Notes: generated by a model from the letters alone, not told the origin. A stretch of DNA of 64,000 nt from Defluviimonas salinarum (GCF_026013545.1 NZ_JAPDOG010000002.1:186001-250000), one strand, 5' to 3'; shown: positions 18,352-28,754, counted from the stretch's first letter. Numbers and translations: made by a program.

Positions 18352-19001
18352 GGGTGAAAGCGCCTCATATGATAGGCCGATTGTTCGGCCAGCCTGCCAT
18401 AGGCGCGCGATACAGGGCAAGCACGACGCACACCGCAGCCGCGAGAAAGGCAGTCCTGCCCCTCCCGGGTGTCGAGAAAGGCGTGGCAAACGGGCAGGTC
18501 GTAGTGCTGCGGGGTCAGTGCGGCGGCCGGGCAGGCGGTGCGACAGGGCTGCGCCGTGCAATCGGCGCACGGTGAGGCGGTCGGTGCGTCGGGCAGGGCG
18601 AGCCGCTGGGGCAGGGCGATCGCCCCCCGGTAGGAGACCATCAGCCCTGCCGTGTCATGCACCAGAAGCTGCACCGGCGAGGGCCAGGCCCGGCCGGTCC
18701 TCAACGCCCAGCGGAAGAAAGGCGGGTAGGGCGGTCCGTCGGAGGGAAAGATCGCGCGCCCGCCGAGCCTTTGCGCGAAGTTGCCGAGCACCCGCGCCGA
18801 CCAGCGGTCGATCGGATCCGGCGCCCCGTCGCGCCATTCCGGCTGTGAGGTGAGGTGACCCCAGAAGCCGGGCTCGGCGGGACCGAACAGGATCAAGGTC
18901 TCGGCGCCTTCGAGCTCGTCCCCGTCGGCGGGGTGGAACGCCCCGAAGACGGCGAGCCGTTCAGCCGCCGCCCGCTCCGCGATCGCGGCGAGCGTCGTCA
19001 C
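18348..19001 (-). CDS. Small Fe-S protein related to the QueG C-terminal region
   Basis: A 217-residue soluble protein. It has a four-cysteine motif [14 protein letters not shown] (about residues 143-156) and a second cysteine set ending CGVRRACP (about 190-197), the spacing of two [4Fe-4S] clusters. This resembles the ferredoxin-like tail of epoxyqueuosine reductase, but the cobalamin-binding front half is absent, so queuosine synthesis cannot be claimed. Its start codon is GTG, overlapping the argB stop by four bases (GTGA), and it overlaps the SixA-like gene likewise. The function is unknown. Confidence 0.75.
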   Translation of the reverse strand: MTTLAAIAERAAAERLAVFGAFHPADGDELEGAETLILFGPAEPGFWGHLTSQPEWRDGAPDPIDRWSARVLGNFAQRLGGRAIFPSDGPPYPPFFRWALRTGRAWPSPVQLLVHDTAGLMVSYRGAIALPQRLALPDAPTASPCADCTAQPCRTACPAAALTPQHYDLPVCHAFLDTREGQDCLSRGCGVRRACPVSRAYGRLAEQSAYHMRRFHP

Positions 19002-19891
19002 TTTGTTCTGGGCTTCACGCGCGGCTCGGTCGAGCGGATGAGCGAGCCCGCGCCGTGATCGGTGAACAGCTCCAGGAGGCAGGCGTTCGACACCCGGCCG
19101 TCGAGGATCACGACCGCCCGCACGCCGCCGTCGAGCGCGGCGAGCGCGGTCTCGGTCTTGGGGATCATGCCGCCGGCGATCACGCCCTTCTCCGTCAGTT
19201 CGCGGACCTCCTCGGGGGTGAGCTGGGTCATCACCTCGCCAGCTTCGTTCTTGACGCCGGACACGTCGGTTAGGAGCAGCAGCCGGTCGGCCTTGAGGGC
19301 CGCCGCGATCGCGCCTGCGGCGGTGTCGCCGTTGACGTTGAAGGTCTCGTTCGGATCCATGCCGGTCGCCACCGGGGCGACAACGGGGATGATCCCGGCG
19401 GTGAAGAGGTCGCGCAGAACCTGCACGTTCATCTCGACCGGCTTGCCGACGAAGCCGAGCTCCGGGTCGTCGGCGACGCAGACCATGAGGTCGTCGTCCT
19501 TGCCCGACAGACCGACTGCGCGGCCGCCCTGATCCATGATCGCCTGAACGATGCGCTTGTTGACGAGGCCGGTCAGCACCATCTCCACCACCTCGACAGT
19601 GGCCTTGTCGGTCACGCGCTTGCCGCGCACGAACTCCGACTGGATGCCGAGTTTCTTCAGCAGGTCGTTGATCATCGGCCCGCCGCCATGCACCACGACC
19701 GGGTTCACGCCGACCTGGCGCATCAGCACGACGTCGCGGGCGAATTCGGCCATCGCCTCGTCGTCGCCCATCGCGTTGCCGCCGAACTTGATGACGACGA
19801 TCGCGCCGGTGTAGCGCTGCAGATAGGGAAGCGCTTCGGAGAGCGTCCGGGCGGTGGCGATCCAGTCACGGTTCATGTCTTGCTTTCTCAT
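18998..19891 (-). CDS. argB: Acetylglutamate kinase
   Basis: A 297-residue enzyme of the amino-acid kinase family that phosphorylates N-acetyl-L-glutamate, the second step of arginine synthesis. Motifs are [29 protein letters not shown] and [11 protein letters not shown]. The N-terminal extension before the kinase core resembles the arginine-feedback-sensitive form. Starts at 19891 (MRKQDMNRD) or 19876 (MNRDW) are both possible. It is followed by an Fe-S protein gene overlapping by four bases, an unusual partner for argB. Confidence 0.95.
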   Translation of the reverse strand: MRKQDMNRDWIATARTLSEALPYLQRYTGAIVVIKFGGNAMGDDEAMAEFARDVVLMRQVGVNPVVVHGGGPMINDLLKKLGIQSEFVRGKRVTDKATVEVVEMVLTGLVNKRIVQAIMDQGGRAVGLSGKDDDLMVCVADDPELGFVGKPVEMNVQVLRDLFTAGIIPVVAPVATGMDPNETFNVNGDTAAGAIAAALKADRLLLLTDVSGVKNEAGEVMTQLTPEEVRELTEKGVIAGGMIPKTETALAALDGGVRAVVILDGRVSNACLLELFTDHGAGSLIRSTEPRVKPRTK

Positions 19892-19960
19892 TGGCGGAAA
19901 ACCTCATGCGCTGATCGTTTGTTATCCCGTCCGGAGCTGCTCTGCCAAGCGAAAGCCGGA

Positions 19961-20611
19961 TCAGGCCATCGTCGCGATGATCGCGCGCAGCGTTTCGATT
20001 CCGTCGCCCTTCTCCGACGACGTCACGACGATCTCGGGATAGGCGGCGGTATGCTTCTGAAGCGCCGCGCGGACCTGGGCGATGATCTTGTCGTGGTCGG
20101 CGGCCTTCACCTTGTCGGCCTTGGTGAGCACGACCTCGAAGGTCACGGCAGAGCGGTCGAGCAGCGTCAGGATTTCTTCGTCCACCGCCTTGATCCCGTG
20201 GCGCATGTCGATCAGCACGAAGGCGCGGCGCAGCGTCTGGCGTCCGCCGAGATAGGACTTGAGCAGGCGCTGCCACTTCGCCACCACCGCGACGGGCGCC
20301 TCGGCATAGCCGTAGCCAGGAAGATCGACGAGGTAATGGCTGTCGCCGGCGGTGAAATAGTTGATCTCCTGCGTCCGCCCCGGCGTGTTCGACGCCCGCG
20401 CGAGCGACTTCCGCCCGGTCAGCGCGTTGATCAGCGACGACTTGCCCACGTTCGAACGGCCGGCAAAGCAGACCTCCACCCGGTCGGCCGGCGGCAGGCC
20501 CTCCATCGCGACAACGCCCTTGAGGAAATCGACCGGGCCCGCGAACATCAGCCGGCCTTTTTCGCGCGCAGCTTCCTCGGGATCCTCTGCAAGGGGAAAG
20601 GCGATTGTCAT
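19961..20611 (-). CDS. yihA: Ribosome biogenesis GTPase YihA/YsxC
   Basis: A 216-residue TRAFAC GTPase needed for large-subunit assembly. G1 is GRSNVGKSS, G3 is DLPGYG, G4 is TKAD and G5 is TSSEKG. Its N-terminal extension contains FAGPVDFLKGVV, typical of the family. It overlaps the MOSC gene upstream by four bases and precedes argB, an order common in Rhodobacterales. Confidence 0.95.
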   Translation of the reverse strand: MTIAFPLAEDPEEAAREKGRLMFAGPVDFLKGVVAMEGLPPADRVEVCFAGRSNVGKSSLINALTGRKSLARASNTPGRTQEINYFTAGDSHYLVDLPGYGYAEAPVAVVAKWQRLLKSYLGGRQTLRRAFVLIDMRHGIKAVDEEILTLLDRSAVTFEVVLTKADKVKAADHDKIIAQVRAALQKHTAAYPEIVVTSSEKGDGIETLRAIIATMA

Positions 20612-21363
20612 GCCAGTAATTCCGCCCTGTCGCCGACGCTCGCGGATCCGGACTCGATCACCTTGGCGTAGAGCCCGAAATCCTGGTCACCATGAATCGC
20701 CCTGAGCGCCTGGAGCGTATCGGCATCGCGACGCCCGGTCGCCGGGTTCGCGGTCGTCGCGAGGCAACGCTCCTTTGGTTCGACGATCTCCAGCACCGCC
20801 GTGCCCAGGCGCAGCCTGCGGCCGATCCAGTCGCGCTCTTCCCAGGGCCGCAGCCCTTCGAGCCAAATGTTGCCGCGCCAACGCAAGGGCGAAAGAGCGA
20901 CACCGAGATGCTCCCCGAGCGCCCGGTTGGATGCGAGCGATATCAGCGACACGGAGGGATAGTCGGTATCGGTCATGCCACGCCCGTCGACCCCATAGAT
21001 CCGCGCTGGTTGCGCGCGGTCCGCCGGGCAGAGCGGGCGAACCCAGTCGAGGAACCGCGCGACATCGGCGGCCTCGTCGGGGCGGAACGCCAGATCGGGC
21101 CGGTCCGGGTGGCTGAGCGTCAGCGTCGCCGTCGCCTCGTCGAGCCGGGCGTTGATCGCCATCAGGTTCGGCGCCTTGGAGCCGCGCGAGAAGTTCTGGC
21201 ACGGCGACCATTCCCCCTCGACGATCTTCGCGGCGTCATGGGCAACGGCCCAGCGGCGGTCCCAGGGCAGGCCCGCGCCGGCGGTCAGCGTGACCGCGGA
21301 CAGGGCCTCTCGCCCGTGCGACTTCAGCGGGTGGCGCTGCAGGGAGGCGACGGTCGGGGTCAC
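20608..21363 (-). CDS. MOSC domain protein
   Basis: A 251-residue protein with a beta-barrel MOSC fold, seen in LEIVEPKERCLATTANPATG near the C-terminus with a conserved cysteine, and an N-terminal MOSC_N-like part (LKSHGREALSAV, LPWDRRWAV). Such proteins bind molybdenum cofactor or sulfur carriers; the cysteine is the usual reactive site. Start is GTG at 21363, overlapping the yidC stop (GTGA). The reading frame is open far upstream inside yidC, which is an artefact of GC bias. Confidence 0.88.
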   Translation of the reverse strand: MTPTVASLQRHPLKSHGREALSAVTLTAGAGLPWDRRWAVAHDAAKIVEGEWSPCQNFSRGSKAPNLMAINARLDEATATLTLSHPDRPDLAFRPDEAADVARFLDWVRPLCPADRAQPARIYGVDGRGMTDTDYPSVSLISLASNRALGEHLGVALSPLRWRGNIWLEGLRPWEERDWIGRRLRLGTAVLEIVEPKERCLATTANPATGRRDADTLQALRAIHGDQDFGLYAKVIESGSASVGDRAELLA

Positions 21364-23180
21364 TTCGAGGCCGGCTTGTCGCGCTTGAAGCCGCTCCGGA
21401 TGTTGCCGAAGAGGTCCGGGCGTTTCCCGTGCATCGACATGATCGTGTACTGCTGGATGAACGTGATCGTGTTGTTCGCGATCCAGTAGAGCACGAGGCC
21501 CGAGGCGAAGGATCCCAGCATGAACATGAAGACCCACGGCATCCAGGCGAAGATCATCTGCTGCGTCGGATCGGTCGGGGCCGGGTTCAGCTTTTGCTGG
21601 AACCACATCGAGATGCCAAGGAGGATCGGCAGCACTCCGAGCGAGAAGATGAAGAAGATGCTTTCCTGTCCGGGCGTGGCGTACGGCAGGAGCCCGAAGA
21701 GGTTGAGGATCGAGGACGGATCGGGTGCCGACAGGTCCTTGATCCAGCCGACCCAGGGCGCGTGGTATAGCTCGATCGTGACGTAGATCACCTTGTAGAG
21801 CGAAAAGAAGATCGGGATCTGCAGCAGGATCGGCAGACAGCCGGAGGCCGGGTTCACCTTCTCCTTCTTGTAGAGCGCCATCATGCCCTGCTGGAGCTTC
21901 TGGCGGTCCTCTCCGGCCTGCTCCTTGAGCTTCTCCATCTCGGGCTGCAGTTCCTTCATCTTTGCCATCGAGACATAGGATTTGCGCGCCAGCGGGAAGA
22001 CGATGAGCTTGATGATCACGGTCAGCGCGATGATCGCCCAGCCCATGTTGCCGATCGCGCCGTGGAGCCAGTGCAGCAGCCGGAACATTGGCTTGGTGAG
22101 GAAGAAGAACCAGCCCCAGTCGATCGAGTTGACGAAGCCCTTGATGCCCGTCTCGTCCTCGTAGTGCTTGATCGCTTCCCATTCCTTGGCGCCGGCGAAG
22201 ACCATTGTCGTCGCCTGCGCGGTCGCGCCGGGCGCGACCTCCATGACAGGCAGCCGCGCCTCGGTCTGGTAGATGTCGGCAGTGGGGACGTATTTCACGA
22301 CCGAGGTGAAGGCTTGTCCCGGGGCAGGGGCGAGCGTCGTCATCCAGTACTTGTCCGTGAAACCGATCCAGCCATCGGCGGCGACAGCAGCTGCCGACGT
22401 CGGGGCACCCTCGCGGGTATCGACGGTCAGATCGGGCAACTCCTTGTATTTCAGCTCTTCGAGCTTGCCATCCGAGCTCCGCACCACGCCTTCATGAAGG
22501 ACATAGACGCTCTGGGTCTTGGGGATACCGTGACGCGCGACGATGCCGTAGGGCGCGAGCCGCACCGCGGCGCCGGTGTTGTTCTCCACCGACTGGGTGA
22601 CGGTGAAGAGGTAGTTGTCATCGATTTCGATCTTGCGGTGGAAAACCAGTCCCGCGCCGTTGTCCCAGCGAATCGTCACCGGCTTTCCGGGTGCTAGCGT
22701 CGCGCCGGACTCCGCCTCCCACAACGTCTTCGCGCCGGGCACGAGCGCAGGATCGAGCCCGCCGGCCGGTGACCAGCCGTGGACGGCGTAATAGGGTTTG
22801 ACTGCCTCGACATCCGTTGTGCCGATCGGCGCCAGAAGACGGATGTTCGGTGAGCCTTCGTCGAGCGCGACCTTGTAGTCCTTGAGCGAGAGGTCGTCGA
22901 TCCTGCCGCCGAGGAGCGAGATCGACCCCGCCAGCCGCGGCGTGTCGATCGAGATTCGCGGCGCGGCCGCGATCTCGGCCGCGGCGACGTCTGTCTGGGG
23001 CGCCGTTGCGGCAGGCGCGGTCGCGCTGCCGCCGGGCGCGGTATCGCCAGCGGTCTGAACCGCGGCCGGAGCGTCCGGGGCCGGCGCCTGCTCGGGAGGC
23101 GGGAAGAGCGTGAACCAGATCAGGATCACCAGGAATGACAGCACTGTCGCGAGGATGAGGTTCTTGTTCTGATCGTCCAT
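21360..23180 (-). CDS. yidC: Membrane protein insertase YidC
   Basis: A 606-residue inner-membrane insertase of the Oxa1 family. An N-terminal helix (ILATVLSFLVILIWFTLF) is followed by a linker rich in Ala/Pro, a large periplasmic beta domain (about 90-350) and the conserved C-terminal five-helix core with GWAIIALTVIIKLIVFPLARK, the hydrophilic-groove arginine included. The start MDDQNKNLI matches the family. The upstream extension is discarded as non-homologous. Downstream genes MOSC-yihA-argB follow with overlaps. Confidence 0.96.
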   Translation of the reverse strand: MDDQNKNLILATVLSFLVILIWFTLFPPPEQAPAPDAPAAVQTAGDTAPGGSATAPAATAPQTDVAAAEIAAAPRISIDTPRLAGSISLLGGRIDDLSLKDYKVALDEGSPNIRLLAPIGTTDVEAVKPYYAVHGWSPAGGLDPALVPGAKTLWEAESGATLAPGKPVTIRWDNGAGLVFHRKIEIDDNYLFTVTQSVENNTGAAVRLAPYGIVARHGIPKTQSVYVLHEGVVRSSDGKLEELKYKELPDLTVDTREGAPTSAAAVAADGWIGFTDKYWMTTLAPAPGQAFTSVVKYVPTADIYQTEARLPVMEVAPGATAQATTMVFAGAKEWEAIKHYEDETGIKGFVNSIDWGWFFFLTKPMFRLLHWLHGAIGNMGWAIIALTVIIKLIVFPLARKSYVSMAKMKELQPEMEKLKEQAGEDRQKLQQGMMALYKKEKVNPASGCLPILLQIPIFFSLYKVIYVTIELYHAPWVGWIKDLSAPDPSSILNLFGLLPYATPGQESIFFIFSLGVLPILLGISMWFQQKLNPAPTDPTQQMIFAWMPWVFMFMLGSFASGLVLYWIANNTITFIQQYTIMSMHGKRPDLFGNIRSGFKRDKPASK

Positions 23181-23441
23181 GACGACACACCACCTGTCCG
23201 GCAAAGGGTTGGGCAGGTTCAACAGAACGGGCAGCGAAAGGTCAAGCGGTTTTCCCCTGATTGCACTGGCCCCGATCCGGTATTCGAACCCGTTGCGTCG
23301 GGCTCCGCGGCGGCGGCGGCCAGTTTTCCTCCGGTCCATTCGAACTGACGATCTCGCCGAACCCGGGCGCCCCGGGGCCACAGCTACTTTCGTCGCGGCG
23401 TGGCGGCGGCGGCCTAGGCCGGCCGTGGTAGCCGGGCGGCC

Positions 23442-24962
23442 TCAGCCCGAGCGACGCGACATGCCGGGCGTTGCCGTTAGCTTGGACCGGTGCTTTCGCA
23501 GCCACTCTGCGGTCGCCTGGTACGGCATGGGCCGCGCGATCGCGAAGCCCTGGACGTGGCTGCAGCCAAGCTGCGCTAGAAGCGCGTGCTCACCGATCGT
23601 TTCGACACCTTCGGCCAGCGTCTTGATGCCGAGCCGATCGGCCATCGACAGAACCGCCGTGACCATCCGCTGCTGCGAAGGGTCCAGGTCGACGCGGGTG
23701 ACATAGGAGCGGTCGATCTTGATCCGCTGCACGGAAAAGCGGCGTATCGCGGCCAGCGAGGCATGCCCGGTGCCGAAGTCATCGAGATCGATCCCGCAGC
23801 CGAGTTCTGCCAGTGCGGCGATATTGCGCACGACGAGATCGTTGCCGGCTTCCGCCACGACCGACTCCAGAACCTCGACCGTAAGCCGCCGGGGAGCCAA
23901 GTCAAACCGGTCAAGCTCCCATTTCAGCTTCGCGACAAGGCTCGGATTGCACAGCTCCGCCCTCGCGAAGTTGACGGACACGCTCGGCACCTTGATCCCG
24001 GCCCTGTCCCAGCCGCGCAAGGCCGCCAGCGAGTGGCCGAGGATGACCTCGCCGAGCCGCTCCCCAAGACCTGCGGCCTGCACGACCGGCAGGAATTCGG
24101 CGGGCGGCAACACGCCGCGTTCGGGATGTTGCCAGCGGGCGAGCGCCTCGAACCCGTCGACATCCCCGGTATCGGTCGAAAGTTGCGGCTGGAAATAAGC
24201 CACGATCTCGCCGGTCTCCAGCGCCGCCTCGATCCGGTCGGACAGCGCGTCGCGGTCGCGCGCGGCCCGGCCGATATCGGCCGAATAGGCGCGGATCGCT
24301 GCGGGGCCGTTGCGGATTGCCTCTTCCTGCGCCAGTTCCGCCGCCGTGAGCAGATCCGTTCCCGAGCGTGCCGGCGACCGCGCGCTCAGGCAAAAGCCCA
24401 CCGAGGCGGTGACATAGGCCGTGGCGGCGTCGATGCTGACCGGCTCGGCCACGGCGGACTTCAGCCGGCCCGCGATCTGGATCACGGTCTCCAGGTCCAG
24501 CCGACGTGCGGGCGCCAGGGCGACCGCGAACCGGTTGCCGTCGATCCGCGCCATCTCATCCTGCTCGCGCAGAACGCCGCCGAGCCGCTCCGTGAGCCGC
24601 GACAACACCCGGTCGAGCGCCGTCAGCCCGTAGGTCTCGGTCAGCCTTTCCGGTTCGTCGAGCCCGACCACGAGGCAGGCGGACCTCTTTCCTGTCGCCT
24701 CCTCGGCCTCATAGGCGTGGTCGAGCGCCGCGATGATCGCGTCGCGATCCGTCCCGACCGGAGGCACGCATCCTGTCCCGCCGGCACGCGCGGGACGCCG
24801 CGCGAGCCAGACCGCGGGGAGGCCCGCGGCGGCGATCGCGGCGCCTTCGGGGCCGAACCACAGCCAGCCGAGCACGAGAGCCGGAGCCAGGGCGAGGTAA
24901 TCCGGCTGGATCAGCCGCGCGGCGCGGTGTCGCCAGTATTCGCCGCGACCCTGTCGGAACAT
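23442..24962 (-). CDS. GGDEF-EAL protein: degenerate cyclase, probably active c-di-GMP phosphodiesterase
   Basis: A 506-residue protein with a short hydrophobic N-terminus (about 22-55), a GGDEF domain (about 70-235) and an EAL domain (about 245-490). The GGDEF signature is replaced by DGNRF (141-145), so cyclase activity is unlikely. The EAL domain keeps the catalytic set: FEALARW (271-277), Asn331, Glu365 in EVLES, DDFGTG (394-399), Lys415 in IKID and EGVET (451-455). It should break c-di-GMP down to pGpG. No partner gene adjoins it. It lies between yidC and ttcA. Confidence 0.9.
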   Translation of the reverse strand: MFRQGRGEYWRHRAARLIQPDYLALAPALVLGWLWFGPEGAAIAAAGLPAVWLARRPARAGGTGCVPPVGTDRDAIIAALDHAYEAEEATGKRSACLVVGLDEPERLTETYGLTALDRVLSRLTERLGGVLREQDEMARIDGNRFAVALAPARRLDLETVIQIAGRLKSAVAEPVSIDAATAYVTASVGFCLSARSPARSGTDLLTAAELAQEEAIRNGPAAIRAYSADIGRAARDRDALSDRIEAALETGEIVAYFQPQLSTDTGDVDGFEALARWQHPERGVLPPAEFLPVVQAAGLGERLGEVILGHSLAALRGWDRAGIKVPSVSVNFARAELCNPSLVAKLKWELDRFDLAPRRLTVEVLESVVAEAGNDLVVRNIAALAELGCGIDLDDFGTGHASLAAIRRFSVQRIKIDRSYVTRVDLDPSQQRMVTAVLSMADRLGIKTLAEGVETIGEHALLAQLGCSHVQGFAIARPMPYQATAEWLRKHRSKLTATPGMSRRSG

Positions 24963-25037
24963 GGCAGGTTCCTTCCGTTTCGGCCCGCCATCCGGGCCTC
25001 GTCGCGCCGACGCTATGCCGTCGGCATGACCGGAAGA

Positions 25038-25916
25038 TTAATCGCGCCCGGGCAATCTGAAGCCGTTTTCGTTAGAATTCGCCGCATCCGGGTCTCCGAG
25101 CGCGAGCCCGGCGAAATCGAAGAGTTTCGGGTCGAGCAGATGCGAGGGCCGGGCGTTCATCAGCGCCCGGAACATCACCTGACGGCGGCCGGGGCTGCGC
25201 GCCTCCCAGCCATCGAGGATCTGCTTGACCTGCTGGCGCTGCAACCCGTCCTGCGAGCCGCAGAGGTCGCAAGGAATGATCGGATAGTTCATCGCGCGGG
25301 CGAACTTCTCGCAATCGGCCTCGGCGACGAAGGCCAGCGGCCGGTAGACGAAGAGATCGCCATCCTCGTTCACGAGCTTCGGCGGCATCGTGGCGAGCCG
25401 CCCGCCGTGGAAGAGGTTCATGAAGAAGGTTTCGAGAATGTCGTCGCGGTGATGGCCGAGGACCACCGCCGAGCAGCCTTCCTCGCGCGCGATGCGATAA
25501 AGGTTGCCGCGCCTCAGCCGTGAGCAGAGCGAGCACATCGTGCCGCCCGGCGCGATCTTGTCGGTGACAATGGAATAGGTGTCGGCGTACTCGATCCGAT
25601 GGGTGACGCCCATCTTCGTCAAAAACTCCGGCAGCACGGTGGCCGGAAAGCCCGGCTGACCCTGGTCGAGGTTGCAGGCCAGAAGCTCGACCGGCAGGAG
25701 GCCGCGCCATTTCAGCTCGTGGAGCACTGCGAGAAGCGTGTAGCTGTCCTTGCCGCCCGAGAGGCAGACGAGCCAGCGAGCGCCGCGCTCGATCATGCCG
25801 TAGGCCTCGATCGCCTCGCGCACCTCGCGCACGATCCGCTTGCGCAGCTCCTTGAACTCCGTCGAGGCGGGCGCGCCGTGGAACAGCGGATGGATATCGT
25901 CGGCTTCGTCGAACAT
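25038..25916 (-). CDS. ttcA: tRNA 2-thiocytidine(32) synthetase TtcA
   Basis: A 292-residue adenylating enzyme that, with an Fe-S cluster, thiolates cytidine 32 in certain tRNAs. It has the PP-loop [12 protein letters not shown], the first cysteine pair in [10 protein letters not shown] and the second CxxC in IPCDLCGSQ. The start [13 protein letters not shown] is taken from family layout; ATG codons at 25934 and 25997 are in frame but give non-homologous leaders. It is divergent from the DUF900 hydrolase at 26035. Confidence 0.93.
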   Translation of the reverse strand: MFDEADDIHPLFHGAPASTEFKELRKRIVREVREAIEAYGMIERGARWLVCLSGGKDSYTLLAVLHELKWRGLLPVELLACNLDQGQPGFPATVLPEFLTKMGVTHRIEYADTYSIVTDKIAPGGTMCSLCSRLRRGNLYRIAREEGCSAVVLGHHRDDILETFFMNLFHGGRLATMPPKLVNEDGDLFVYRPLAFVAEADCEKFARAMNYPIIPCDLCGSQDGLQRQQVKQILDGWEARSPGRRQVMFRALMNARPSHLLDPKLFDFAGLALGDPDAANSNENGFRLPGRD

Positions 25917-26034
25917 GGCGCTGCGATACTCCATCGGCGGGGTTCGGGCAAGCTGGCGTCGGGGCGCGGATTTTGAGAATGCGCCCGGCGGTGGCATCCT
26001 GTGAAGATCCGGAACGGCGACAAGGGAGGAGACG

Positions 26035-26985
26035 ATGGACTATCTCTTCGTGGCCCGCACCAAGAAGGGCGATTCATTCGGCGACGAACCGGCAGCGAGC
26101 CACTTCGTGGCGGTTCCCGAGACCTCCGGCGACATCCTCTGGTCCCACAGAATCGCCAAGACCGCGTGGCGCCGCGCGGTGATGGAGGCGGCCAGGGGCG
26201 GAACGCCGAGCGGCCTGACCAAGGGCGACATCGTGTTCTACGTCCACGGCTTCAACAATTCCCAGGCGCTGGTTCTCGAACGCCATCGCAAGATCCGCGC
26301 GGCGCTGGCGGCGCAGGGGTTCGCGGGCATCGTGGTCAGCTTCGACTGGCCGAGCGCGGATTCCGCGCTGAACTACCTCGAGGACCGCGACGACGCGAAG
26401 AGCGCGGCGCACCAGCTGGTGACCGAGGGCATCGCTCCTTTCGCCAGGCTGCAGGAACCCGACTGCCGCATCGACATGCATGTACTCGCACATTCGACGG
26501 GGGCCTACGTCGTGCGAGAGGCCTTCGACGATGCCGACGACCGGATGGCGGTCGCAGCGCACAACTGGTCGGTCAGCCAGGTCCTGCTCTTCGCTGCCGA
26601 CGTCTCGGTCCAGTCGCTGGACGATGGCAATCCGAAGTCCTCTTCGCTCTACCGCCACTGCGTGCGGCTTACGAACTACTACAATCCCCTCGACGAAGTG
26701 CTTTCGATCTCGGCGGTGAAGCGGATTGGCGTGGCGCGGCGGGCGGGGCGCGTGGGGTTGGACGAGCCGCCGGTCGCGAAGGCCGTGAACGTCTATTGCG
26801 GCGCGCATTTCCGGGCGAACCAGCACCTCTACGGCACCGGGATCACCGCCGGGCATACCTGGTATTTCGACGATGCGGTCTTCATGCAGGACGTCCACTT
26901 GGCAATTTCCGGCCAGCTCGACCGCCACGAGTTTCCGACCCGGGCGCCGACGACGCTCGGCAACCTCGCGCTGAAGGCGCCGTGA
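26035..26985 (+). CDS. DUF900-type alpha/beta hydrolase
   Basis: A 316-residue cytoplasmic protein (no signal peptide) of the DUF900 alpha/beta hydrolase family. The oxyanion-side motif is FYVHGFNNS, the nucleophile elbow is LAHSTGAYV, and the acid and histidine would lie in the C-terminal half. The predicted activity is an esterase or lipase with unknown substrate. The GGAGGAGACG before the ATG is a strong ribosome-binding site. A lipoprotein of the same family lies at 31047-32360. It converges on the PLP enzyme with a seven-base gap. Confidence 0.82.
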   Translation: MDYLFVARTKKGDSFGDEPAASHFVAVPETSGDILWSHRIAKTAWRRAVMEAARGGTPSGLTKGDIVFYVHGFNNSQALVLERHRKIRAALAAQGFAGIVVSFDWPSADSALNYLEDRDDAKSAAHQLVTEGIAPFARLQEPDCRIDMHVLAHSTGAYVVREAFDDADDRMAVAAHNWSVSQVLLFAADVSVQSLDDGNPKSSSLYRHCVRLTNYYNPLDEVLSISAVKRIGVARRAGRVGLDEPPVAKAVNVYCGAHFRANQHLYGTGITAGHTWYFDDAVFMQDVHLAISGQLDRHEFPTRAPTTLGNLALKAP

Positions 26986-26992
26986 CGGCCGC

Positions 26993-28045
26993 TCAGATCG
27001 GGCCGGCATCCTCGCCGGGCAACTGGCCACGATAGGATCCAAGGTCGCCCAGGCAGCGCGCGACCCAGTCCGGGTCGTAATAGGTGTCGAGATATCGTCG
27101 CCCGCTGTCGCACATCAGCGTGACGATGGAGCCCTTGCGCCCCGCTGCCATCATCTCGCGCGCGACCACGAGCGCCCCCCAGAGATTGGTGCCGGTGGAG
27201 GCCCCGGCCTTGCGGCCGATCCGCTCCTCGAGCCAGTGGATCGTCGCTACGCTCGCGGCGTCGGGCACCTGGATCATGCGGTCGATCACGTCATGCTGGA
27301 ACGAGGGCTCGACCTTCGGACGGCCGATCCCCTCGATCCGGCTCGAACAGGCGCGCCTGAGCGTGCGGTCGCCGGTCATGTAGCTGTCGTAGAAGACCGA
27401 GTTCTCGGGATCGACGACGACCAGCTCGGTGTCGTAGCCGCGGTAGCGCACATAGCGCCCGAGCGTGGCCGAGGTGCCGCCGGTCCCGGCGCTCATCACG
27501 ATGGCGGCGGGGACGGGATGCGGTTCGCGCGCCATCTGGGTGAAGATGCTCTCGGCGATGTTGTTGTTGCCGCGCCAGTCGGTGGCGCGTTCGGCATACA
27601 TGAACTGGTCCATGAAATGGCCGCCGGTCTCGGCGGCCAGTGCCACGGCGGCGTCGTGCATCTCGGGCGCACTGTCGACGAAATGGCAGCGCCCGCCGTA
27701 GAACTCGATCAGCGCGATCTTGCTGCGCGCCGTGCTCTTCGGCATCACGGCGACGAACGGCAGGCCGAGCATCCTCGCAAAATAGGCCTCCGAGACCGCG
27801 GTCGAGCCCGAGGAGGCCTCGATCACCGGCCGGCCCTCGCGGAGCTTGCCGTTGCAGAGTGCGTAGAGGAAGAGCGACCGCGCAAGCCGATGCTTGAGGC
27901 TGCCGGTCGGATGTGTGCTCTCGTCCTTGAGATAGAGATCGACGCCCTCGATCCCCGGTAGGTCGAGCCGGAAGAGATGGGTGTCGGCCGAGCGCTGGAA
28001 ATCCGCCTCGATCCGGTTGATCGCCTCATGCATCCACGACCGCAT
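26993..28045 (-). CDS. PLP-dependent cysteine synthase-fold enzyme, Cds1-like
   Basis: A 350-residue fold-type II PLP enzyme. The PLP lysine is in [11 protein letters not shown] (about residue 51), the substrate loop is [12 protein letters not shown], and the phosphate cup is [32 protein letters not shown] is characteristic of the Cds1 L-cysteine desulfhydrase branch, which releases hydrogen sulfide from cysteine, rather than of CysK/CysM. Desulfhydrase activity is inferred from that resemblance. It lies 40 bases downstream of yidD on the same strand and could be co-transcribed. Confidence 0.82.
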   Translation of the reverse strand: MRSWMHEAINRIEADFQRSADTHLFRLDLPGIEGVDLYLKDESTHPTGSLKHRLARSLFLYALCNGKLREGRPVIEASSGSTAVSEAYFARMLGLPFVAVMPKSTARSKIALIEFYGGRCHFVDSAPEMHDAAVALAAETGGHFMDQFMYAERATDWRGNNNIAESIFTQMAREPHPVPAAIVMSAGTGGTSATLGRYVRYRGYDTELVVVDPENSVFYDSYMTGDRTLRRACSSRIEGIGRPKVEPSFQHDVIDRMIQVPDAASVATIHWLEERIGRKAGASTGTNLWGALVVAREMMAAGRKGSIVTLMCDSGRRYLDTYYDPDWVARCLGDLGSYRGQLPGEDAGPI

Positions 28046-28085
28046 TGCTGTCCTCCCCGCGGGCGGTCACGCGACGCGGCGCCCG

Positions 28086-28316
28086 TCACTTTTTCTTGTC
28101 TGGTACCGGATCGTAGCCCGAACCGCCCCAGGGATGGCAACGGCCAATGCGCCGCGCGGCGAGCCATCCGCCCTTTAGCCCGCCATGTTTTTCGAGCGCC
28201 TCGAGCGCATAGGCCGAGCAGGTCGGCTGGTAGCGGCAGGAATGGCCGAGCCAGGGGCTGAGAAGGAGCCGGTAGGCGCGCACCGGCAGGGCGAGGAGAT
28301 GGGCGAGCGGGGTCAT
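28086..28316 (-). CDS. yidD: Membrane protein insertion efficiency factor YidD
   Basis: A 76-residue protein with an amphipathic N-terminal helix and the family cysteine motif [15 protein letters not shown], then [15 protein letters not shown]. It assists YidC-mediated insertion. It overlaps rnpA by four bases in the usual rpmH-rnpA-yidD order. Confidence 0.95.
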   Translation of the reverse strand: MTPLAHLLALPVRAYRLLLSPWLGHSCRYQPTCSAYALEALEKHGGLKGGWLAARRIGRCHPWGGSGYDPVPDKKK

Positions 28317-28732
28317 TTTCCGGCCCCGTGGATCTGGCGGAGCGCGCGCTCAAGATCGGCGCGCATCAGCGCGAAATCGCGGGTCGCGGTAGCTTCAGGG
28401 CGGCCGACGAGCACATAGTCCCAGCCGGGCTGACCCTGCGCCGGAAGCACGGCGCGGGCGATTTCCCTGAGCCGCCGCTTGGCACGGTTGCGGGCCACGG
28501 CATTGCCGAGTTTCTTCGAGCAGGTGAAACCGACGCGGATCACCTGCGGATCGGCCTCCCCCTCGCGGCGCTGGCGGGCCTGGAGGAGGAAGGCCGGCGT
28601 GCCCTGGCGGCGGGCCTGCGCGGCGCGCAGGAAATCGGCGCGTTTGGACAATATCAGGCAAACGGAAACCGCCGGCGGCGTTTCCGTGCCCCGGCCGATT
28701 GGGCCTTGCACGGGTGCCTCCGGCGGTGTCAT
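28313..28732 (-). CDS. rnpA: Ribonuclease P protein component
   Basis: A 139-residue basic protein that helps RNase P RNA cut tRNA precursors. It has the RNR motif [12 protein letters not shown] and [18 protein letters not shown]. The N-terminal extension of about 25 residues is poorly conserved. No clear ribosome-binding site precedes the ATG, which lies 22 bases after rpmH, so translation may depend on rpmH. Confidence 0.95.
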   Translation of the reverse strand: MTPPEAPVQGPIGRGTETPPAVSVCLILSKRADFLRAAQARRQGTPAFLLQARQRREGEADPQVIRVGFTCSKKLGNAVARNRAKRRLREIARAVLPAQGQPGWDYVLVGRPEATATRDFALMRADLERALRQIHGAGK

Positions 28733-28754
28733 GCCGATTGCGGTCGGGCTGGCC

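Noticed and set aside
23251-23310. tRNA-like T-arm (GGGTTCGAATACC on the minus strand)
   Set aside because: The flanking bases do not form a T-stem and no acceptor, D or anticodon stems could be built.
23586-25523. Forward frame of 645 codons opposite the GGDEF-EAL and ttcA genes
   Set aside because: It covers two well-identified minus-strand genes and has no domain of its own.
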